Notes under the pieces: generated by a model | Told to the model about the DNA's origin: nothing | Databases searched by the model: none | What the model saw: the letters and a program-made list of their open reading frames with translations, nothing else | Program-made: the position numbers and the translations under genes | Part shown: positions 41,264 to 49,436 of the stretch, in pieces | How the letters are laid out: every line of letters starts with the position of its first letter | How positions within the stretch are numbered: position 1 is the first letter of the stretch | Origin: Jiangella rhizosphaerae | GTDB taxonomy: Bacteria > Actinomycetota > Actinomycetes > Jiangellales > Jiangellaceae | Direction: 5' to 3' | Assembly (NCBI RefSeq): GCF_003579925.1 | Contig: NZ_QUAL01000191.1 | Coordinates: forward strand, 1 to 64,000 | DNA: 64,000 bases

Positions 41264-43825
41264 ATGTCGGTACTGTTCCGGCTGGCCAGGCAGGCGGTGA
41301 AGGGCCGCGTGCCGGCCCTGGCCGGCGTGGTCCTCGTGCTGGCCGTGGGTGGCGGGGCCGGCATCGCCGCGCTGGTCGCGGCGTGGCGGACCGATCACGC
41401 CTACGCCGACTACCTGCGCGACGCCGAGGTGGCCGAGGTCGTCGTCAACCCGAGCCTGCGGACCGACCGCGCCCGCGCGATCGTCGAGGCCACACCGGGG
41501 GTGCTCGAGATCCACAGCGACGTCCTCCTGTTCGCGACGATGGACGACGGCGCGCCGCGCCCGGTGACGAACGTCGACGCCGGACTCGAGCTGCATCTCA
41601 AGGTGTCGCCGGACGGCCGGTACGTCGAGCAGGACCGGCCGGTCGTGCACGAGGGGCGGATGATCGCCGGCGGGAACGAGCTGTTCCTGAGCGTCGACGC
41701 CGCCAGGGACTTCGGCGTCGAGGTGGGTGACGAGGTACCGCTGTCGTTCTGGGACGCCCGCGACACCGAGGCCACGGGGCACGCCTCACCGGACGTCCTG
41801 GTCGAGCCGGCCGGGCGGGAGACCGCCGAGGTCGTCGGCATCGGGGTGTTCGCCGACGGTGTGCTCGCCGACGAGCTCTATCCGCGCCGGACGGCGTTGG
41901 TCAGCCAGGACCTCGCTGCCCCGTACCTGTGCCCCGCGGCGACGCTGCCGGACGAGCCGACGCCGGTCGACGAGCTCGTCGTGCGGTTGTATCCGCCGGG
42001 CTGCTCGGTGACCTACGAGTACTTCTCCCTCCGTGTGGCCGGCGGCGACGCCGCCGTTGGGCAGGTCCTGACGTCGATCGCCGCGCGGTTCGAGGAGGAG
42101 TCGGCGCGGCTGCCCGAGGAGATGGTGGCCGAGGACGTCCGCTACTACATGGTCCCCAAGGTGACCGCCGACGAGGAGGAACGCATCGACCGGTCGCTGG
42201 ACCCGAGCGTCACCGCGTTGCGGCTGTTCGGCGTCGCGGCGACGGGTGCGAGCCTCGTGCTCGCCGTCCTGGCGGTCGTCAGGATCGCCCGGCCGGTGCG
42301 GCCGCTGGCCCGGGTGTGGTGGCAGGTGGGCGCGCCGCAGTGGCAGCGGGCGGCCGCGATCGCCGTGCCGCTCGCCGGAAGCGTCGCCGCCGGGATGGCC
42401 GGCGCGGTGCTGCTGGGATGGCTCGCCTCCGGAATCGGGCCGGTGGCCAGCGCCCGCGCGGTCGACCCGAGTCCGGCGCTGGTGCTGCCGGGGCCGGTCG
42501 TGCTGCCCGTGGCCGGGGTGTCGGTCGCGGTGCTGCTCGCCGGTGTCGCCGTGGCCGCGTTCAGCGCGGCGAAGGTCACCGAGCAGGTCGACGCGCGCCC
42601 GGCGAGACTGGCGACGGCGGCCGCGCGCAGCGGCAACGTTCCGTTCACACTCGGGGTGCGCGCCGCGCTGCGCGGTGGTGCCGCCGTGGTGGTGCTGGGG
42701 GCGATGGTGACCGCAGTACTCACCGTCCTCGGCTCGGTGGTCTTCAGCACGAATCTCGCCCGCGTGATCGAGACGCCTGCCCGTTACGGCTGGTCCTACG
42801 ACGCGGCGGCGATCACCGGCGGCGGGTACGGTGATGCCGCGATCGACGCGATCGCGGCGTCGCTCGACCGTCCCGAGGTCGACGGCTGGGGCGTCGCGGC
42901 GCTCGGGTCGGCGAATCTCGACGGTGAGGCGGTGCCGTTCGTCGCCCACCGCGCGGGCTTCGCCGGACTGCCGCTCCCCGTCGTCGAGGGAGACCCGCCG
43001 GTGGGGGATGGCCAGCTCGCCGTCGGTGCGCTCACGGCACGGCGCCTCCGCCTCGAGGTGGGGGACACCGTGACCGTCTCGACGAGCTACGGCAGCCACA
43101 CGGGCACGATCAGCGGTCTCGTCGTCCTGCCGCCGATCGGTCCGATCCTCACCGACCGGGCCGGCCTCGGCACCGGGCTCGTGCTTCCCGCGCCGTTCCT
43201 CGAACGCGCCCTGGAATCCGCCGCCGACCGCGGAGAGGTCGACGCGACCACACTGGCCGACCAGCTCGGGTCGTTCATCGCGATCGACCTGGCCGCGGGC
43301 GTCGATCCGGACGAGTTCCTGGCCGCTGTCGACGACGACCTCACGTCCTGGGACGCGCTGGGGTACCGGCCGTTCGTCTACACCGACCCGGTGCGACCGC
43401 CGCAGATCGCCGACGTGGCGGCGATGCGCTCCGCGCCGGTCCTGCTGGCGGTCGTCATCGCCGCCGCGTCGGCCGTCGGCCTCGGCGTCGTCGTCAGAGC
43501 CGCCGCCCGCGGCCGGCGCCGCGAACTGGCCGTGCTGCGGGTGCTCGGTGCGACCGGCCGCCAGGTCCGCGCCACGCTGCGCTGGCAGGCCCTGACGATC
43601 GTCGGTGTCGGCCTGGCGTTCGGCCTGCCGCTGGGTGTCGCGCTGGGCCGGGCGACGTGGGCCGCCTTCGCCGACGGTCTCGGCATCGCACCCGGCTTCA
43701 CGCTGTCCGCGACCTGGACCGCACTGATCGCCGCCGCCGCCGTCGTCGTCGGCATCGCCGCCGCTTCCCTCCCGGCGCGTGCGTCGACGCGTCTCGCCCC
43801 GGCCGCCGTCCTGCGAGCCGAATGA
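41264..43825 (+). CDS. FtsX-like ABC transporter permease, no ATPase nearby
   Basis: This 853-residue protein has an N-terminal helix, a large extracellular domain (about 45-300), then paired FtsX/MacB-type helices (about 335-430 and 470-500). A second extracellular domain follows, and a final three-helix FtsX domain near 730-840. The last helices carry VLRVLGATGRQVRATLRWQALTIVG, a FtsX hallmark. Such permeases export lipoproteins or antibiotics, or transmit signals. The matching ATPase is not adjacent, unlike most MacB-type systems. ATG at 41264 follows a non-coding gap after the M15 gene. It could be part of the same envelope response. Confidence 0.8.
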   Translation: MSVLFRLARQAVKGRVPALAGVVLVLAVGGGAGIAALVAAWRTDHAYADYLRDAEVAEVVVNPSLRTDRARAIVEATPGVLEIHSDVLLFATMDDGAPRPVTNVDAGLELHLKVSPDGRYVEQDRPVVHEGRMIAGGNELFLSVDAARDFGVEVGDEVPLSFWDARDTEATGHASPDVLVEPAGRETAEVVGIGVFADGVLADELYPRRTALVSQDLAAPYLCPAATLPDEPTPVDELVVRLYPPGCSVTYEYFSLRVAGGDAAVGQVLTSIAARFEEESARLPEEMVAEDVRYYMVPKVTADEEERIDRSLDPSVTALRLFGVAATGASLVLAVLAVVRIARPVRPLARVWWQVGAPQWQRAAAIAVPLAGSVAAGMAGAVLLGWLASGIGPVASARAVDPSPALVLPGPVVLPVAGVSVAVLLAGVAVAAFSAAKVTEQVDARPARLATAAARSGNVPFTLGVRAALRGGAAVVVLGAMVTAVLTVLGSVVFSTNLARVIETPARYGWSYDAAAITGGGYGDAAIDAIAASLDRPEVDGWGVAALGSANLDGEAVPFVAHRAGFAGLPLPVVEGDPPVGDGQLAVGALTARRLRLEVGDTVTVSTSYGSHTGTISGLVVLPPIGPILTDRAGLGTGLVLPAPFLERALESAADRGEVDATTLADQLGSFIAIDLAAGVDPDEFLAAVDDDLTSWDALGYRPFVYTDPVRPPQIADVAAMRSAPVLLAVVIAAASAVGLGVVVRAAARGRRRELAVLRVLGATGRQVRATLRWQALTIVGVGLAFGLPLGVALGRATWAAFADGLGIAPGFTLSATWTALIAAAAVVVGIAAASLPARASTRLAPAAVLRAE

Positions 43826-43842
43826 CGCGGTGCGACGCGCCG

Positions 43843-44622
43843 TCAGATCGGGCGGTTCCACTCCTCGGCGAGGAGGGCGTAGCCGAGGCCGTCGAGCCAG
43901 CGGCCGGAACGATGCAGCGAGTCGGCGACGTTGTGCGACTCGCGGCGCATGCCGACCCGTTCCATGAGGCGCCAGGAGGGCTCGTTGTCGGCGAAGCAGA
44001 GCGCGGTGACGCGGCGCAGGCCCAGCTCCGCGAAACAGAGCCGGAGCAGTTCGCGGACGGCCTCGGTGGCGAAGCCCTGCCCTTGATGGGCGGGGTCGAA
44101 GACCCAGCCCAGCTCGGCCTGGACCGCGCGGGCGGCGTCGGCCACCTCGGCCTGGGCCCAGGCGTTCTCGACCCGCACCATGAGGTCGCCGATCAGCTGC
44201 CCGTCGCGCTCGACGACCAGGGTCGTGGCCAGCCGTGCGGGAGCCGCGAACCGCGCACGGAAGGCGTCGGCGTCGGCCGGCAGCTCGGTGAGCCACCGGG
44301 CCACCGGCTCGAGGCGGCGGTACTGCCAGACGCCGTCGGCGTCGGCCGGGCGGCCGGGGCGCAGCGTGAGGCGGTCGGTGCGGACCGGCCAGTCGATCCG
44401 CTGGAGCGGGGTGACGGCGGGCTCGGGGAGCGCGCGGAGCGACAGCAGTGTGGTTCCGGCGTCGCGCAGCCGCTCCAGCATGCCGTGCAGGGCGGCTTGG
44501 TCGGCGACCGGGCCGGTCAGCGTGGTGGTGCCGTCGTGATGGTGCTCGAGGCGCAGCTCGCCCGGCATGTCGCCCGGGTGGGCGTTCAGGTGACCGTCGA
44601 TGCGGAACTCGTAGGTGCTCAT
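43843..44622 (-). CDS. GNAT acetyltransferase with an extra N-terminal domain
   Basis: This 259-residue protein is a fusion. Residues 1-70 (YEFRIDGHLNAHPG ... GTTTLTGPVADQAALHGMLERLRDAGTTLLSL) match a small stand-alone domain often seen in actinobacteria. Residues 80-255 are a RimJ-like GNAT with HQGQGFATEAVRELL and NEPSWRLMERVGMR. The N-terminal part may bind a ligand or partner. ATG at 44622. It is convergent with the FtsX gene. The substrate is unknown. Confidence 0.82.
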   Translation of the reverse strand: MSTYEFRIDGHLNAHPGDMPGELRLEHHHDGTTTLTGPVADQAALHGMLERLRDAGTTLLSLRALPEPAVTPLQRIDWPVRTDRLTLRPGRPADADGVWQYRRLEPVARWLTELPADADAFRARFAAPARLATTLVVERDGQLIGDLMVRVENAWAQAEVADAARAVQAELGWVFDPAHQGQGFATEAVRELLRLCFAELGLRRVTALCFADNEPSWRLMERVGMRRESHNVADSLHRSGRWLDGLGYALLAEEWNRPI

Positions 44623-44643
44623 CGGACGCCGAGCGTATCCCGC

Positions 44644-44750
44644 CGGTCTGACACCGGCAGCACCTCCACCCCGCTGCTGCTCGCCGGCGCCCTGCTCCTC
44701 CTCGCCGGCGCCACAGCCCTCATCGCCCACCACGCGGCGGCCGGGCCCTT
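44644..44750 (+). pseudogene. Possible relic of a sortase-anchored protein tail
   Basis: In one plus-strand frame, RSDTGSTSTPLLLAGALLLLAGATALI resembles the LPxTG-type end of a cell-wall-anchored protein: Thr-Gly followed by a hydrophobic helix. The Leu-Pro, the protein body and the basic tail are missing. It fills part of the 182-base gap between the GNAT and sigma-factor genes. I rate it a likely fossil. Confidence 0.35.
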
Positions 44751-44756
44751 CGCACA

Positions 44757-44778
44757 CCCCACCCCACGTGCGGTGGGG
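44757..44778. terminator. Hairpin, likely terminator
   Basis: CCCCACC and GGTGGGG (7 pairs) flank an 8-base loop, 27 bases past the stop of the sigma-factor gene on the minus strand. No T-run is present, as is common in GC-rich actinobacteria. Confidence 0.45.
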
Positions 44779-44804
44779 GCGGCGTCCCCATCGACCGGCG
44801 GGTG

Positions 44805-45701
44805 TCAGTGGACGGGCGGCAGGATCGCCGGAGCGAGCCGGCTGAGGCGGGACGGATCGGCGAGGACGTCGATCTCGACGATCCGGCGGCCCCGGACGGT
44901 GAACGCCAGGACCGACACCGGCCGCCCGTCCGGGACGGTGACGAAGCCCGGTGCGCCGTTGACGAGCACCGGCAGCGCGTACACCGCGAGCTCGGCGAAC
45001 CTCATCGCGCCCTCGGCCACGTTCCGCGCGCCGCGGACGACGGCCGAGGCCGGGTGGGTGCCGTGGTCGGCCACGAGCACCACGTCGGGGTCGAGCACGG
45101 CCAGCAGCGCGTCGAAGTCGCCGCCGCGGGCGGCGGCGAGGAAGGCGTCGGCGACCTCGCGCTGGCGGGCCCGGTCGGCGCCGGGAACGGCGGTGGGAAC
45201 GGCGGCGGTGGCCCGGACGCGGCGTCGGGCGCGGCTGGCCAGCATCTTCGCCGCGGCCACCGACCGGCCCACGATCGGGCCGATGGCGTCGAACGGCACG
45301 GCGAACATGTCGTGCAGCACGAACGCGAGGCGCTCGGCGGGCGGCAGCGTGTCCAGGACGACCATCAGGGCGAGGCCGACGGAGTCGCCGAGCAGCACCT
45401 GCTGTTCCGGGTCGGTCCCGTCGGCGGGGCCGACGATGGGGTCGGGCACCCGGACGCCAAGCGGTTCCTCCCGGAGCGCGGCCCGCGAGCGCAGCATGTC
45501 CAGGCAGATCCGGCCGACCACGGTGGTCAGCCAGCCGCCGAGGTTGCGGACCTCGGCGGTGTCGGCGCGACTGAGGCGCAGCCACGATTCCTGTACGGCG
45601 TCGTCGGCCTCGCTCAGCGAGCCGAGCATCCGGTACGCCACCGCCCGCAGGTGCCCCCGATGCGCCTCGAACCGTTCGGCGAGCCGATCTCGTTCGTCCA
45701 C
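44805..45701 (-). CDS. ECF41-type sigma factor with SnoaL-like C-terminus (SigJ-like)
   Basis: This 298-residue sigma factor has region 2 (HLRAVAYRMLGSLSEADDAVQESWLRL ... WLTTVVGRICLDMLRSR) and region 4 (LPPAERLAFVLHDMFAVPFDAIGPIVGRS). Instead of a separate anti-sigma factor, an NTF2/SnoaL-like domain is fused from about 180 to the end and ends in ADPSRL, in place of the usual NPDKL-like motif. Fused regulation is typical of group ECF41. GTG at 45701 follows AGAAAGG. The divergent epimerase-like gene is the typical partner. An ECF41-like promoter precedes the sigma gene itself. Confidence 0.88.
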   Translation of the reverse strand: MDERDRLAERFEAHRGHLRAVAYRMLGSLSEADDAVQESWLRLSRADTAEVRNLGGWLTTVVGRICLDMLRSRAALREEPLGVRVPDPIVGPADGTDPEQQVLLGDSVGLALMVVLDTLPPAERLAFVLHDMFAVPFDAIGPIVGRSVAAAKMLASRARRRVRATAAVPTAVPGADRARQREVADAFLAAARGGDFDALLAVLDPDVVLVADHGTHPASAVVRGARNVAEGAMRFAELAVYALPVLVNGAPGFVTVPDGRPVSVLAFTVRGRRIVEIDVLADPSRLSRLAPAILPPVH

Positions 45702-45736
45702 CGTTACCTTTCTCCCGCACGTTCCGTCATAGCTCT

Positions 45737-45763
45737 GACGAGTCAGCACGAGTCGATGTGACG
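45737..45763 (-). promoter_or_regulatory. ECF41-type promoter of the sigma gene
   Basis: On the minus strand, CGTCACA (45757-45763), 16 bases, CGTC (45737-45740) matches the published ECF41 consensus TGTCACA-N16-CGTC except for one base. It would start transcription about 30 bases before the sigma GTG, so the sigma factor is probably autoregulated. Confidence 0.65.
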
Positions 45764-45773
45764 GGAGAATGAC

Positions 45774-46553
45774 ATGAGGATCGCGGTGGCCGGCGGGACC
45801 GGCCGGGTCGGACGGCACGTCGTCGACCTTCTGGAGAAGTCGGGGCACGAGGCGGTCCCGATGTCGCGCAGCACCGGCGTGGACGTCGTGACGGGGGAGG
45901 GCCTCGCGGCGGCACTGACGGGGGTGGAGTGCATCGTCGACGCGGCCACCGGGCCGTCGCCGGACAGGGACGAGGCGGCCGCCTTCTTCCGGGCCGCGGT
46001 GACGAACCTGCAGCGGGCGGGGGAGCAGGCCGGCGTGCGACGGGCCGTGCTGGTGTCGATCATCGGGGTGGACAAGCTGACCACCAGCTACGGCGCGGCC
46101 AAGCAGGAGCAGGAGCAGGCCTGGCTGGCGGGCCCGATCCCCGTCGGCATCCTGCGCGCGGATCTGTTCCACGAGTTCGTCGGGCCGATGATGACGTGGG
46201 GCCGGCAGGGCGACGTCGTCCACCTGCCGTCGATGGTCAGGCAGCCGGTCGCCGCGCGGAGCGTCGCCGAGGTACTCGCCGGCCTGGCCACCGCCGGCGA
46301 ATCGCGGCCCATGGTGGAGGTCGCCGGGCCGCGCGTGGAGAACCTCGTCGACCTCGGGGCCATGCTGGCGGCCCGGGACGGCGACCCGGTGAAGGTCGTG
46401 GGCGTCAGTGACCCGGACGACGCCGACAGCGTCCTCTACGAGTCCGGCCAGGTCCTGCCCGGCCCGGACGCCGTCATCGCCGGGCCGGCCTTCGCCGAAT
46501 GGCTCGAAAGAAATCCCGGCGGTGGTGTCGAATCGGGGCAGGGGCGTTCGTAG
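45774..46553 (+). CDS. NAD(P)-binding epimerase/NmrA-like protein, ECF41 partner
   Basis: This 259-residue atypical SDR begins with the Rossmann loop AVAGGTGRVGRHVVDLL and lacks the catalytic YxxxK spacing of classical SDRs; it resembles NmrA-like or sugar-epimerase folds. ECF41 sigma factors are normally encoded beside a carboxymuconolactone decarboxylase, oxidoreductase or epimerase target gene. This one fits that role. ATG at 45774, preceded by ACGGGAGAATG. The reaction is unknown. Confidence 0.82.
   Translation: MRIAVAGGTGRVGRHVVDLLEKSGHEAVPMSRSTGVDVVTGEGLAAALTGVECIVDAATGPSPDRDEAAAFFRAAVTNLQRAGEQAGVRRAVLVSIIGVDKLTTSYGAAKQEQEQAWLAGPIPVGILRADLFHEFVGPMMTWGRQGDVVHLPSMVRQPVAARSVAEVLAGLATAGESRPMVEVAGPRVENLVDLGAMLAARDGDPVKVVGVSDPDDADSVLYESGQVLPGPDAVIAGPAFAEWLERNPGGGVESGQGRS
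46526..46552 (+). promoter_or_regulatory. Possible ECF42-type promoter
   Basis: TGTCGA (46526-46531), 17 bases, CGTA (46549-46552). The first element equals the -35 described for ECF42; the second is one base off CGWC. It sits at the 3' end of the epimerase-like gene and ahead of the reductase-DGPF-sigma cluster. Confidence 0.35.
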
Positions 46554-46608
46554 CGGGGGTGAGAGGCCGCCCGCGAGGGGCGCCCCGACCGAAAGGAACC
46601 CCGCGATC

Positions 46609-47217
46609 ATGAAGCTGACGACCACCGTCCAGGTCACCGTCGATGGTGTGATGCAGGGCAACGGCGGGCGGCATCCGGACCTCGACCCCGGATTCCGGCG
46701 CGGCGGCTGGGCCCTGCCGCTGTTCGACGACGAGGCCATGGCGTACGTCGACGAGGTGTACCAGCGCGCCGACGCGTTCCTGTTCGGCCGGCGGACCTAC
46801 GAGTTCTTCGCCGGCACCTGGGGCGCGATCGAGGACATGGCGAACAGCACCATCGGACGGGCCCTCGACGCCACGCCGAAGTACGTGGCATCGACCACGC
46901 TCACCGAACCGGCGTGGGCCGACACGACCGTCCTGTGCGGTGACCTCGCGGCCGCCGTCCGGGAGCTGAAGGACAGGCCGGGAGGAGAGCTCCAGGTGCA
47001 CGGCAGCGGCGCCCTGACCCGGTGGCTGCTCGAGCGCGACCTCGTCGACGAGCTGAACCTGCTCGTCTGCCCCGTGGTCGTCGGCGAGGGCACCCGGCTG
47101 TTCCCCGACGCCGGCCCGGACCTGGCGCTGGACCTCGTCGAGTCGCGAGCCTTCCCGAAGGGCATCACGCTCCAGGTCTACCGGCCGGCGGGGCGCCCGC
47201 AGTACGCCACGAACTGA
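46609..47217 (+). CDS. Dihydrofolate reductase-like (RibD C-terminal) protein 1
   Basis: This 202-residue RibD/DHFR-fold protein has VTVDGVMQG at the N-terminus, FGRRTYEFF near 62-70, the middle strand VHGSGALTRWLLERDLVDEL and CPVVVGEGTRLF. It probably binds NADPH, but the role of these stand-alone proteins is unknown. GAAAGGAA precedes the ATG. It is the first gene of a run of DHFR-like, DGPF and ECF42 genes that looks like one transcription unit. Confidence 0.85.
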   Translation: MKLTTTVQVTVDGVMQGNGGRHPDLDPGFRRGGWALPLFDDEAMAYVDEVYQRADAFLFGRRTYEFFAGTWGAIEDMANSTIGRALDATPKYVASTTLTEPAWADTTVLCGDLAAAVRELKDRPGGELQVHGSGALTRWLLERDLVDELNLLVCPVVVGEGTRLFPDAGPDLALDLVESRAFPKGITLQVYRPAGRPQYATN

Positions 47218-47232
47218 GCCAGGGAGGGCATC

Positions 47233-47817
47233 ATGACCGCTACCTACACCTTCGACGTCTTCACCAGCCTCGACGGCTACGGCTCCGTCGGCCCCGGGGG
47301 CGACTGGGGCGGCTACTGGGGCAAGCAGGGCCCCGAGCTGCTCGCGCACCGCTTCGCCGTGTACGGCGAGGAGCAGCGCATGGTCTTCGGCGCCACCACG
47401 TATCGGGCGTTCGCGCGGATGCTGGCCGCGAGCACCGAGGAGTCCGAGGTCCGGGACCCCTGGGTCACCCGGATGCGGAACCTGCCGGCCACCGTGGTGT
47501 CGACGACGCTGCGAGAACCGCTCGACTGGCCGGACGCCACCCTCGTGAACGGCGACGCCGTCGACGTCGTCGCCCGGCTCAAGGAGGAGTCCGAGGTGCC
47601 GCTGCGCTCGCACGGCAGCCTGTCGCTGAACCGGGCGCTGCTGGCCGCCGGCCTGGTCGACCGCGTCCAGGTGACGCTCTTCCCGGTGATCACCGGGCGG
47701 ACCGGGGCCGACCCGGTCCTCCGGGGTGCGGCCGACTTCGACCTCGAGCTGATCGAGAGCCGGACGCTCGACGGCCGCACGCAGGAGCTCGTCTACCGGC
47801 CTACCCTGCATGTCTGA
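47233..47817 (+). CDS. Dihydrofolate reductase-like (RibD C-terminal) protein 2
   Basis: This 194-residue paralogue of the preceding protein has FTSLDGYGSVG, FGATTYRAFARML, RSHGSLSLNRALLAAGLVDRV and LFPVITGRTG. The two are divergent, so they are not a recent tandem duplication. It starts 15 bases after its neighbour with GGAGGG as ribosome site. The likely cofactor is NADPH; the function is unknown. Confidence 0.85.
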   Translation: MTATYTFDVFTSLDGYGSVGPGGDWGGYWGKQGPELLAHRFAVYGEEQRMVFGATTYRAFARMLAASTEESEVRDPWVTRMRNLPATVVSTTLREPLDWPDATLVNGDAVDVVARLKEESEVPLRSHGSLSLNRALLAAGLVDRVQVTLFPVITGRTGADPVLRGAADFDLELIESRTLDGRTQELVYRPTLHV

Positions 47818-47850
47818 GTCCATCCGCGGGCCACAGGAGATGATGCCGGC

Positions 47851-48174
47851 ATGAGGTACCTGGTTTCCGTGATCGACGACACGAGCAACTCGGCCACCCC
47901 GGACGAGATGACCGCCATCCACGCGTTCAACGACGGGCTCAAGGCGGACGGCCACTGGGTCTTCGCCGGCGGCCTCGCCGCTCCCGGCACGGCCACCGTC
48001 GTCGACAACCGGGGAGGCGAGGCGCTGATCACGGACGGGCCGTTCGTGGAGACGAAGGAGTACATGGCCGGCTTCTGGGTCATGGAGGCCCCCGACCTCG
48101 ACGTCGCGCTCCGGCTCGCCGCCGCGGGGTCGAAGGCCTGCAACCGGAGGGTCGAGGTGCGGCCGTTCCTGTGA
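47851..48174 (+). CDS. DGPF (YCII-related) protein, ECF42 partner
   Basis: This 107-residue protein has the DGPF motif in ITDGPFVETKEYMAGFWVME and a YCII/Dabb-like ferredoxin fold. DGPF proteins are the hallmark neighbours and targets of ECF42 sigma factors. The stop overlaps the sigma gene's GTG (GTGA). The biochemical role is unknown. Confidence 0.9.
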   Translation: MRYLVSVIDDTSNSATPDEMTAIHAFNDGLKADGHWVFAGGLAAPGTATVVDNRGGEALITDGPFVETKEYMAGFWVMEAPDLDVALRLAAAGSKACNRRVEVRPFL

Positions 48175-49415
48175 GCGCGATCGACGTCCACGAGGCGATC
48201 GGCCTGGTCCACCGCGAGGAGTGGGCGCGGATCGTCGCCTCGCTGACCAAGCGCTTCGGTGACCTCGACGTCGCCGAGGAGGCGGCGGCCGAGGCGTTCG
48301 CGGCCGCCGTCGAGCGGTGGCCGGCCGACGGCGTGCCGCCGAATCCCGGCGCGTGGCTGACCACCAGCGCCAATCGCAAGGCCATCGACCGGCTCCGGCG
48401 CGAGCACAAGCGCGACGACAAGCACAGGGAGGCTCAGATGGTGTACGGCGACGGCCCCTCCGAGCCTCTCGGCGCCATCGACGACGATCGGCTCCGCCTG
48501 ATCTTCACCTGCTGTCACCCGGCGCTGGCGATGGAGACCCGGGTGGCGCTGACGCTGCGCATGGTCGGCGGTCTGAGCGTGCCGGAGATCGCCCGCGCCT
48601 TCCTGGTGCAGGAGACCACCATGGGGCAGCGGATCAGCCGCGCGAAGTCCAAGATCAAGGCCGCGCGCATCCCGTACCGGGTGCCGTCCGCGGAGGATCT
48701 GCCGGCACGCGTCTCCGGCGTGCTCGCCGTCCTCTTCCTCGTCTTCAACGAGGGCTACCTCGCGACCGGCCCCGGCACCGATCCCGTCCGTCCCGACCTC
48801 ACCGCCGAGGCGATCCGGCTCGCTCGCCTGCTTCGTGCCCTCCTGCCCGACGACGGCGAGGTGGCCGGCCTGCTGGCGCTGATGCTGCTCACCGAGGCCC
48901 GCCGCACCGCGCGAGTCTCGGCCGGCGGTGAGCTGGTGGCCCTCGACGAGCAGGACCGCGGCGCCTGGGACCCGGCGCTGATCGCCGAGGGTCACCGGCT
49001 GGTGCGGGAACGGCTGGCCGCTGCCGCCGCCGGGGCGGTTCCGGGCCGCTACCAGATCCTCGCGGCGATCAACGCCGTGCACACCTCCGCCCGCGACATC
49101 CGCGACACCGACTGGTCGCAGGTGGTCGCCCTCTACGACCAGCTCGTCCGCCTCGACCCGTCGCCGATCATCGTCCTGAACCGGGCCGTCGCGGCCGCCG
49201 AGCTCGACGGCCCCGCGGTGGCGCTGGCCGCCGTCGACGGTCTGGAGGACACGCTGTCCGGCTACCACGCCTACCACGCGACCCGCGCCGACCTGCTGCG
49301 CCGCCTGGGCCGCAGTGACGAGGCGCGCGCGGCGTACGACGCGGCCATCGGGCTGGCGGGCAACAGCGCCGAGATCGCCTACCTCACCCGCCGCCGCGAC
49401 CAGCTGGGGTCGTGA
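48171..49415 (+). CDS. ECF42-type sigma factor with TPR-like C-terminal extension
   Basis: This 414-residue sigma factor has region 2 (HREEWARIVASLTKRFGDLDVAEEAAAEAFAAAVERW and PGAWLTTSANRKAIDRLRRE) and region 4 (METRVALTLRMVGGLSVPEIARAFLVQETTMGQRISRAKSKI). Residues 190-414 form the helical DUF6596/TPR-like extension of ECF42, needed for activity in the group and replacing an anti-sigma factor. GTG overlaps the DGPF gene. The presumed target is the DGPF/DHFR-like operon. Confidence 0.92.
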   Translation: MSAIDVHEAIGLVHREEWARIVASLTKRFGDLDVAEEAAAEAFAAAVERWPADGVPPNPGAWLTTSANRKAIDRLRREHKRDDKHREAQMVYGDGPSEPLGAIDDDRLRLIFTCCHPALAMETRVALTLRMVGGLSVPEIARAFLVQETTMGQRISRAKSKIKAARIPYRVPSAEDLPARVSGVLAVLFLVFNEGYLATGPGTDPVRPDLTAEAIRLARLLRALLPDDGEVAGLLALMLLTEARRTARVSAGGELVALDEQDRGAWDPALIAEGHRLVRERLAAAAAGAVPGRYQILAAINAVHTSARDIRDTDWSQVVALYDQLVRLDPSPIIVLNRAVAAAELDGPAVALAAVDGLEDTLSGYHAYHATRADLLRRLGRSDEARAAYDAAIGLAGNSAEIAYLTRRRDQLGS

Positions 49416-49436
49416 CGCCGGCCGGGAGCGCTGCCC

